Origin: Chitinophagaceae bacterium
GTDB taxonomy: Bacteria; Bacteroidota; Bacteroidia; Chitinophagales; Chitinophagaceae
DNA length: 64,000 nt
Direction: 5' to 3'
Assembly: GCA_019747705.1 (NCBI GenBank)
Contig: JAIEQM010000006.1
Coordinates: forward strand, 25,818-89,817
A model generated the notes under the pieces. That model ran no database searches, had not been told where the DNA came from, and was given only the letters and a program-made list of their open reading frames with translations. Below, piece after piece: positions 58,310-64,000 of the stretch (position 1 is its first letter; every line of letters starts with the position of its first letter). Made by a program: the position numbers and the translations under genes.

Positions 58310-61300
58310 ATGAAAATTTGCTGCACAATACCCAGCGAAGTAAAAAGATTTTTAATAAGCGCCAAAAAAATTGTTGCGCTTATCTTTATTTTAGGGGCCG
58401 CTGTTCCCAACCTTAACGCACAAAGTATTACCGTTTCAACTACTGCGGATGAAGTAAATGGAAACACCTCCAGTATTGCTGCTTTAATAGCAACTCCCGG
58501 CGGTACCGGCATCAGTTTGAGAGAAGCTGTTATTGCCTCCAACAACGAACCTGCCGGCGCTACCATTACAATTACCCTTCCTGCAGGGAACTTTGCCTTA
58601 ACCATCACAGGTGCGGGTGAAAATAATGCTGCAACCGGAGACCTGGATATAAACCATACCACCGCAGGCACCAAAACCATAACCATTAATGGCGCCGGTG
58701 CAGCAAGTACTATTATAACCGGGCTTAGCGGTGCAAATGGCGACAGGGTTTTTGATGTGCACCCTTTAACCGGGGCAGGCGCTTTTCTCAACTTTACATT
58801 AAGCAATGTTACGGTAACAGGCGCATCACTTACCGCCGGGTCTGGTGCAGCAATACTGGCAGGCAGGGCGGGTGATGTAACCACACTTACCAATTGTACC
58901 TTTAGTAATAATACAGCCGTTTCTAACGGCGGCGCTATTTCTCAAAGCTCAGGAGCCAATGCCCATGATCTAAACGTTACGGGTTGTACCTTTTCGGGTA
59001 ATACCGCAACGGGGGCTGTTGGCGGCGCTATCAATTACTCCGGAACCGGTACTGTAAACATCAGCGGCTGTACTTTTTCGGGCAATACAGCAGGCACGCA
59101 GGGGGGAGCTTTAAATATCAGCGGTAATGGTGCCGGCCCTTCCGCATGTAACATACTCAGGAATACCTTTACAACGAACACAGCAAACGGTAATGCTTTT
59201 GGAGGCGCAGTTACAGCTGTAACCAATGCGCAGAGTGTTATTATAAACTTCAACAGGATAGTTGGAAATACAGCAGCGAATGTAGCCACCGGAAAAATGA
59301 TTACTACCAGTGGCGGAACTGTTGGCACCATGAATAACGATAACAACTGGTGGGGGGTAAACACAGGCCCCGTTTCCGGTACAGATATACTTGGCACTGC
59401 AGCATCCAACTGGCTCCAGTTAAAGGCAACTGCATCTCCCGCATCAGTGAGTGCCGGAGGAACCAGCACAGTAACCGCCAGTTTCCTTTCAAATTCTGCC
59501 AACGCTGCGGTAACCACCGCTAACCTTACAGCGCTTATTGGCCGTCCGGTAAGTTTTGTAAACCCGGTTTTGGGCGCTTTATCGGGCGCTCAAACAACTA
59601 TTCAACCAGGCGGCACAGCCACCGTAACTTTTACAGCAGGAGGAACAAGCGGCGCCGGCAGTGTAAACGCAGTAGTGGATAATGTACCTAACAACGAGGC
59701 TTCACCGGCAAGGGCTATTATAACTGTTTTAGCCCCCCCAACAGTAACTGTAACAGGCACACCACTCTCAGCCTTTACCAGTTGTAGTGGTACTGCTTCT
59801 GCAGCGCAAAGCTTTACGGTTTCGGGTTCCAATTTAACAACTGATATTATCATTACCGCCCCTGCTGGTTTTCAAATTTCCACCACCAGCGGCAGCGGGT
59901 TTACCAATACACTTACACTTCCGCAATCGGGCGGCTCAGTTGCTAATACAACAATCTATGTTCGTTTAGCTGCGTCTGCTACAGGTACACCGTCCGGCAA
60001 TATAACAGTTGCTTCAACAGGCGTAACAACAGTAAATGTTGCGGTTAGCGGAACAGTAACATCCGCTGCTCCTGCTGCTTTTGCCGGTAACGATGCATCT
60101 GTTTGTGCATTGAATACTACCTTGGCTGCCAATGCACCCGCACCAGGTACTGGCGCATGGACGCAGACCGCAGGACCAGGTACCACTACTTTTGGGGATG
60201 CCACTTCACCGCTTTCAACGGTAACTGCATCTGTGCAGGGTGTTTATACTTACCGCTGGACCATCACAAATGGTGTTTGCCCCTCAACCTTTGATGATGT
60301 GATCATTACTTTTGCAAGTACGCCCCCAACAGCCAATGCCGGCCCTGATCAATTTATTTGCAGCACTTCTGCAACACTAAACGGTAATAGCCCCACTGTT
60401 GGAACAGGTTTGTGGCAGCAAACAGCAGGCCCTGTAACCGCAACTATTGCAACACCCGCTTCACCTGCAACAACTATCTCAGGTTTAACAACAGCAGGTG
60501 CATATACTTTCCGCTGGACGATTTCCAACTTGCTATGTACAGCGTCGTCTGATGAAGTTACTATTAACGTAAGTTCTCCCCCTGATGTTAACCCTGTAAC
60601 TAACCAGTCAGTTTGCACTAACAGTTCCACTAATGCCATAACTTTTTCAGGTTCTGTTCCCGGCACCATTTATAACTGGACAAATAACAATACTTCCATT
60701 GGGCTTGCTGCCAGCGGAACTGGAAATATAGCTGCCTTTACTGCTACTAATTCAGGCACAACACCTGTTACTGCTACTATTACTGTAACTCCGCAAAGGA
60801 GTTTTGTAAGTTCAGAAACCCCGCCTTCCGGATGGACAAATGCAACACCGTTTACTGTAATAGAAAATTCAGGTAATCTTCTTACAAATTATCAGCTCCG
60901 TATGGTAATTAATACCCAATCATTTGTAACAGCCGGTACAATGAATGCATCAGGAGATGATATCCGTTTTGGTTACAATAACGGAAGCGTACTTTTCAAC
61001 TATTGGATAGAAAGCGGCATGAATACTGCAAATACAGTTGTATGGGTAAAAATTGATACCCTCGCAGCAAATGGAACCAAGCAGTTCTTTATGTATCATG
61101 GTAATCCGGCAGCAACATCGGTATCTGCTGTTCCGGGTACATTTGCAGGACCACATTCTGCAACAGATAGTGTGGCTAGTGGCGGAGCCGCCGGAGTTGC
61201 CAATAGCCAAAGAGGATTTAGGTTTGCGCCAACTGAAGATTTATTGGTAACTCATTTTGGCAAAAGAGAACCTACTGGTACAACCAGATATGTTACCTTA

Positions 61301-64000
61301 TTTGATTTTGCTACACAAGCTGTTATTAGACAAATTCAAGTATCAGGACCTGCAGCACAATACAGTTATGGAGGATTATCTTCTCCCATTTGGTTAACTA
61401 GCGGTACTCAATATTTGTTAGAATTATACCAGGGTGTTTCAGATGGTTATTATTTTGGAACATCAAGTCAAATAGGTCAGCATCTTACTTACTTTGATAT
61501 GCGTTACTGCAATACTTGTACACAAAATACATTCCCAACCAGCGTATTAACAAACTATCATTATGGCTACCCGGATTTCTGGTATTTCACCAAAAACAAT
61601 GTAACACCGGCGCCAACTTATACTTCTTCCGGCAGTTGTACCGGCACACCTCAAACATTTACTATTACTGTTAATCCTGTACCTGATGCAATTGCTAACC
61701 CGGCAAGCCAAACGGCGTGCGGAACGATATCGCCAATTGTACTTTCAGGTGCAGTAAGTGGCACAACCTATAACTGGACCAGGGATAATACGGCCGGGGT
61801 AACAGGTATAGCAGCAAGCGGTTCGGGTAACATTACAGGCTCTCTGATTAATACTACTGCATCTCCAATAACAGTAACATTTACAATTACACCGGTTGCA
61901 AACGGATGCACCAGTACACCTGTTACAGCAACAGTTTTAGTAAATCCATCCCCCGGCATTATCTGCCCTGCTAATATTTCATTGAGTAATACAACGGGCC
62001 AGTGCGGAAGAGTAGTTACTTATACAACCACGGCAAGCGGCTCACCGGGCCCGGCTTTGACCTACACCTTTACCGGCGCTACAACAGGCTCTGGTTCTGG
62101 CGATGGCAGCGGTTCCACCTTTAACGTAGGTGTAACCAATGTTACCCTGACAGTAACCAACGTCTGCGGTACAACTAATTGTACCTTTACCGTTACGATC
62201 AATGATACACAAGCGCCAACAGTTACAACAGGTGTCATCAGCAGTTGCTACCCAACTGTGGCAGCGGCAGAAGCAGCAGCGCTGGCAGCAACAAGTGCAA
62301 CCGATAACTGCCCGGGTGCATTGACTGAAGCAGCTTCTACTGTTGGAACATGTTCTGCTGTAATTACGGTTACCACAACAGATGCTGCCGGTAACTCAAC
62401 AGCCATAACCTACAATACAAGAATTGACAATACACCACCTGCAGTAACAGTGGGTACTATCGCAAGTTGCTATCCGACTGTGGCAGCCGCACAGGCAGCA
62501 GCACTGGCAGCAACCAATGCAACCGATAATTGTCCGGGTGCATTAACAGAAGTTGCTTCTACAGTGGGAACCTGCAGCACTGTAATTACGGTTACAACTA
62601 CGGATGCTTGTGGTAATGCAACAGCAGTAACTTACAATACAAGAATTGACAACACACCACCAACAGTAACTGTTGGCACTATCGGAACTTGTTACCCAAC
62701 TGTGGCAGCAGCAGAAGCAGCAGCACTGGCAGCAACAAGTGCAACCGATAATTGTCCGGGTGCATTGACTGAAGTAGCTTCTACTGTTGGAACATGCTCT
62801 GCCGTAATTACGGTTACAACTACGGATGCATGTGGTAATGCAACAGCAGTAACTTACAATACAAGGATTGACAATACACCTCCTGCAGTAACAGTGGGAA
62901 CTATCAGCAGTTGTTATCCCACCATTGCAGCAGCAGAAGCAGCAGCTCTTGCAGCAACCAGTGCAACGGATAACTGCCCGGGTGCATTAACAGAAGCAGC
63001 TTCTACCGTTGGAACATGTTCTGCTGTAATCACTGTAACAACTACTGATGGTTGTGGTAATGCAACAGCAGTAACTTATAATACAAGAATTGATAATACA
63101 CCTCCTGCAGTAACAGTGGGAACTATCGCAGGTTGTTATCCAACCGTAGCAGCAGCCGAAGCAGCAGCATTGGCAGCAACAAGCGCAACGGATAATTGTC
63201 CGGGTGCATTAACAGAAGTTGCATCAACAGTGGGAACCTGCAGCGCTGTAATTACGGTTACAACTACGGATGCATGTGGTAACGCATCAGCAGTAACTTA
63301 CAATACAAGAATTGATAATACAGCTCCTGTAATTACCTGCCCCGCAGCAATCACCGTATGTGGTGCAGCAGGGGTGTCTGCGGCGAATATTGCTACCATT
63401 TCTGCAACAGACAACTGCCCGGGTACAGTAACAATCACATTCCAGGGTGATGTAAGCACGCCTTCTGCAACAGCTCCTTATGTTATTACAAGAACATACA
63501 GAGCTACAGATGGCTGCGGCAATTTTGCAGAGTGTACGCAACTTATTACTGTAAACCCGATTGCCACTGTTAACACAGTGGCCAACCAGGCAGTATGTAA
63601 TGGCGCTTCAACAACTGCGGTTAACTTCAGCAGTACGGCAACGGGTGGTACTATTGTGTACAACTGGACGAATAACACCACCAGCATCGGACTGGCAGCC
63701 AGTGGTTCAGGCAATATCCCATCTTTTAACGCAATTAATACCGGTACCGCTCCTGTTGTGGCAACCGTTACGGTTACACCATCGTTCACCAATGCAGGTG
63801 TAACCTGTGTGGGAACACCTTTATCATTTACCATTACAGTTAATCCAACTGCTACAGTAAATACAGTAGCCAACCAGGCAGTATGTAATGGCGCTTCAAC
63901 AACTGCGGTTAACTTCAGCAGTGCGGCAACGGGTGGTACTATTGTGTACAACTGGACGAATAACACCACCAGCATCGGACTGGCAGCCAGTGGTTCAGGC
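58310..64000 (+). CDS. Giant secreted surface protein (CSLREA, beta-helix, DUF2341, Ig/HYR-like repeats), 3' end outside the window
   Basis: Open for 1,897 codons from the ATG at 58310 to the window end with no stop. A long signal peptide ends near residue 38 (VPNLNAQ). Residues about 39-80 form a CSLREA domain (ISLREAVIASNNE). A right-handed beta-helix with GGAI-type rungs reaches about residue 350 (DNNWWGVN). Ig/PKD-like domains follow, then a DUF2341-type domain from about 841 (GWTNATPFTVIENSGNLLTN). Five identical-length 74-residue repeats cover 1305-1674. After a HYR-like segment, 96-residue repeats start near 1757. Probably an adhesin exported by type IX secretion; the sorting domain would be beyond the window. 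Confidence 0.88.
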   Translation, partial: MKICCTIPSEVKRFLISAKKIVALIFILGAAVPNLNAQSITVSTTADEVNGNTSSIAALIATPGGTGISLREAVIASNNEPAGATITITLPAGNFALTITGAGENNAATGDLDINHTTAGTKTITINGAGAASTIITGLSGANGDRVFDVHPLTGAGAFLNFTLSNVTVTGASLTAGSGAAILAGRAGDVTTLTNCTFSNNTAVSNGGAISQSSGANAHDLNVTGCTFSGNTATGAVGGAINYSGTGTVNISGCTFSGNTAGTQGGALNISGNGAGPSACNILRNTFTTNTANGNAFGGAVTAVTNAQSVIINFNRIVGNTAANVATGKMITTSGGTVGTMNNDNNWWGVNTGPVSGTDILGTAASNWLQLKATASPASVSAGGTSTVTASFLSNSANAAVTTANLTALIGRPVSFVNPVLGALSGAQTTIQPGGTATVTFTAGGTSGAGSVNAVVDNVPNNEASPARAIITVLAPPTVTVTGTPLSAFTSCSGTASAAQSFTVSGSNLTTDIIITAPAGFQISTTSGSGFTNTLTLPQSGGSVANTTIYVRLAASATGTPSGNITVASTGVTTVNVAVSGTVTSAAPAAFAGNDASVCALNTTLAANAPAPGTGAWTQTAGPGTTTFGDATSPLSTVTASVQGVYTYRWTITNGVCPSTFDDVIITFASTPPTANAGPDQFICSTSATLNGNSPTVGTGLWQQTAGPVTATIATPASPATTISGLTTAGAYTFRWTISNLLCTASSDEVTINVSSPPDVNPVTNQSVCTNSSTNAITFSGSVPGTIYNWTNNNTSIGLAASGTGNIAAFTATNSGTTPVTATITVTPQRSFVSSETPPSGWTNATPFTVIENSGNLLTNYQLRMVINTQSFVTAGTMNASGDDIRFGYNNGSVLFNYWIESGMNTANTVVWVKIDTLAANGTKQFFMYHGNPAATSVSAVPGTFAGPHSATDSVASGGAAGVANSQRGFRFAPTEDLLVTHFGKREPTGTTRYVTLFDFATQAVIRQIQVSGPAAQYSYGGLSSPIWLTSGTQYLLELYQGVSDGYYFGTSSQIGQHLTYFDMRYCNTCTQNTFPTSVLTNYHYGYPDFWYFTKNNVTPAPTYTSSGSCTGTPQTFTITVNPVPDAIANPASQTACGTISPIVLSGAVSGTTYNWTRDNTAGVTGIAASGSGNITGSLINTTASPITVTFTITPVANGCTSTPVTATVLVNPSPGIICPANISLSNTTGQCGRVVTYTTTASGSPGPALTYTFTGATTGSGSGDGSGSTFNVGVTNVTLTVTNVCGTTNCTFTVTINDTQAPTVTTGVISSCYPTVAAAEAAALAATSATDNCPGALTEAASTVGTCSAVITVTTTDAAGNSTAITYNTRIDNTPPAVTVGTIASCYPTVAAAQAAALAATNATDNCPGALTEVASTVGTCSTVITVTTTDACGNATAVTYNTRIDNTPPTVTVGTIGTCYPTVAAAEAAALAATSATDNCPGALTEVASTVGTCSAVITVTTTDACGNATAVTYNTRIDNTPPAVTVGTISSCYPTIAAAEAAALAATSATDNCPGALTEAASTVGTCSAVITVTTTDGCGNATAVTYNTRIDNTPPAVTVGTIAGCYPTVAAAEAAALAATSATDNCPGALTEVASTVGTCSAVITVTTTDACGNASAVTYNTRIDNTAPVITCPAAITVCGAAGVSAANIATISATDNCPGTVTITFQGDVSTPSATAPYVITRTYRATDGCGNFAECTQLITVNPIATVNTVANQAVCNGASTTAVNFSSTATGGTIVYNWTNNTTSIGLAASGSGNIPSFNAINTGTAPVVATVTVTPSFTNAGVTCVGTPLSFTITVNPTATVNTVANQAVCNGASTTAVNFSSAATGGTIVYNWTNNTTSIGLAASGSG
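62222..63331 (+). repeat. Five tandem 222-bp coding repeats
   Basis: Units start at 62222, 62444, 62666, 62888 and 63110, exactly 222 bp (74 codons) apart with no indels. Each encodes SCYPTVAAAEAAALAATSAT-like, DNCPGALTE, TVGTCSAVITVTTTDACGN and TYNTRIDN segments. Each unit keeps three Cys. High DNA identity points to recent expansion or ongoing gene conversion. Confidence 0.92.
63581..64000 (+). repeat. 288-bp coding repeat, second type, cut by the window end
   Basis: GCCAACCAGGCAGTATGTAA at 63581 recurs at 63869. The following approximately 130 bp are identical except for one base up to the window end. The unit is 288 bp (96 codons) and encodes an Ig/PKD-like domain with YNWTNNTTSIGLAASGSGNI. 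Diverged relatives occur near 60595 and 61690. Confidence 0.88.

Noticed and set aside
58222..58893. Long antisense ORFs within the giant surface protein gene, including 59035-59517 and 63478-63975 on the minus strand
   Set aside because: They arise from the low-complexity Thr/Val/Ala-rich repeats on the plus strand. The repetition in their translations follows that of the sense repeats.
62222..63331. CRISPR array
   Set aside because: The regular repeats are 222-bp in-frame coding units without short direct repeats and unique spacers.

Overview
The window looks like a chromosomal piece of a Bacteroidota bacterium, most likely family Chitinophagaceae. The reasons are promoters of the TTTG/TTG-N(17-23)-TAnnTTTG type with almost no Shine-Dalgarno sequences, the gene order ftsX-DUF3098-uppP, DUF2911 and DUF6089-type proteins, several TonB-dependent receptors, a monocyclic carotenoid cluster with a bacteroidetal lycopene cyclase, and many short palindromic dispersed repeats. 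Species assignment is inference only.

Layout. 1-8.8 kb: a cobalamin riboswitch with a BtuB-like receptor, a MarC-family membrane protein, an odd tandem array of tRNA-Arg(CCG) and 80-residue GIY-YIG nucleases, a second TonB receptor and a beta-barrel protein. 8.9-15.6 kb: one minus-strand carotenoid operon led by an ECF sigma factor (crtI, crtB, idi, crtD-like, cruF-like, crtZ, lycopene cyclase). The gene set predicts a 3,1'-dihydroxylated monocyclic carotenoid of the saproxanthin type. 16-28 kb: a TonB receptor, small membrane proteins with a winged-helix regulator, an ABC exporter with a LolA-like protein, a MarR regulator with two identical 16-bp operators, an intradiol dioxygenase/thioredoxin-like lipoprotein and a LytTR protein. 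28-47 kb: housekeeping genes (pdxA, rsmA, greA, ruvC, uppP, ftsX, leuS) broken up by accessory insertions: a DUF4160/DUF2442 pair bounded by attC-like inverted motifs, and an MNT-HEPN pair whose HEPN gene carries an in-frame amber codon. 47-49 kb: a REP-associated tyrosine transposase between its REP hairpins, a lipoprotein and a frameshifted HExxH protein.

49-64 kb holds the most unusual block. A minus-strand run encodes a Tat-type metallophosphatase-like protein, an Asp/Asn beta-hydroxylase-type oxygenase, an APS kinase, a sulfotransferase and two PhyH-type oxygenases. A divergent plus-strand run encodes a periplasmic-binding-protein-I protein without a signal peptide, a formyltransferase, three tandem phage tail-collar proteins and the first 1,897 codons of a giant repeat-rich surface protein that runs off the window. 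The enzymes suggest sulfation, hydroxylation and formylation of an unknown product, with the collar proteins and giant exoprotein as possible structural or display partners. That link rests on proximity only.

Decay and mobility marks are frequent: interrupted tRNA copies, a DUF2911 remnant, an orphan signal-peptide fragment, an amber codon, a G6 frameshift and repeat-derived protein segments. CDS coordinates include the stop codon.
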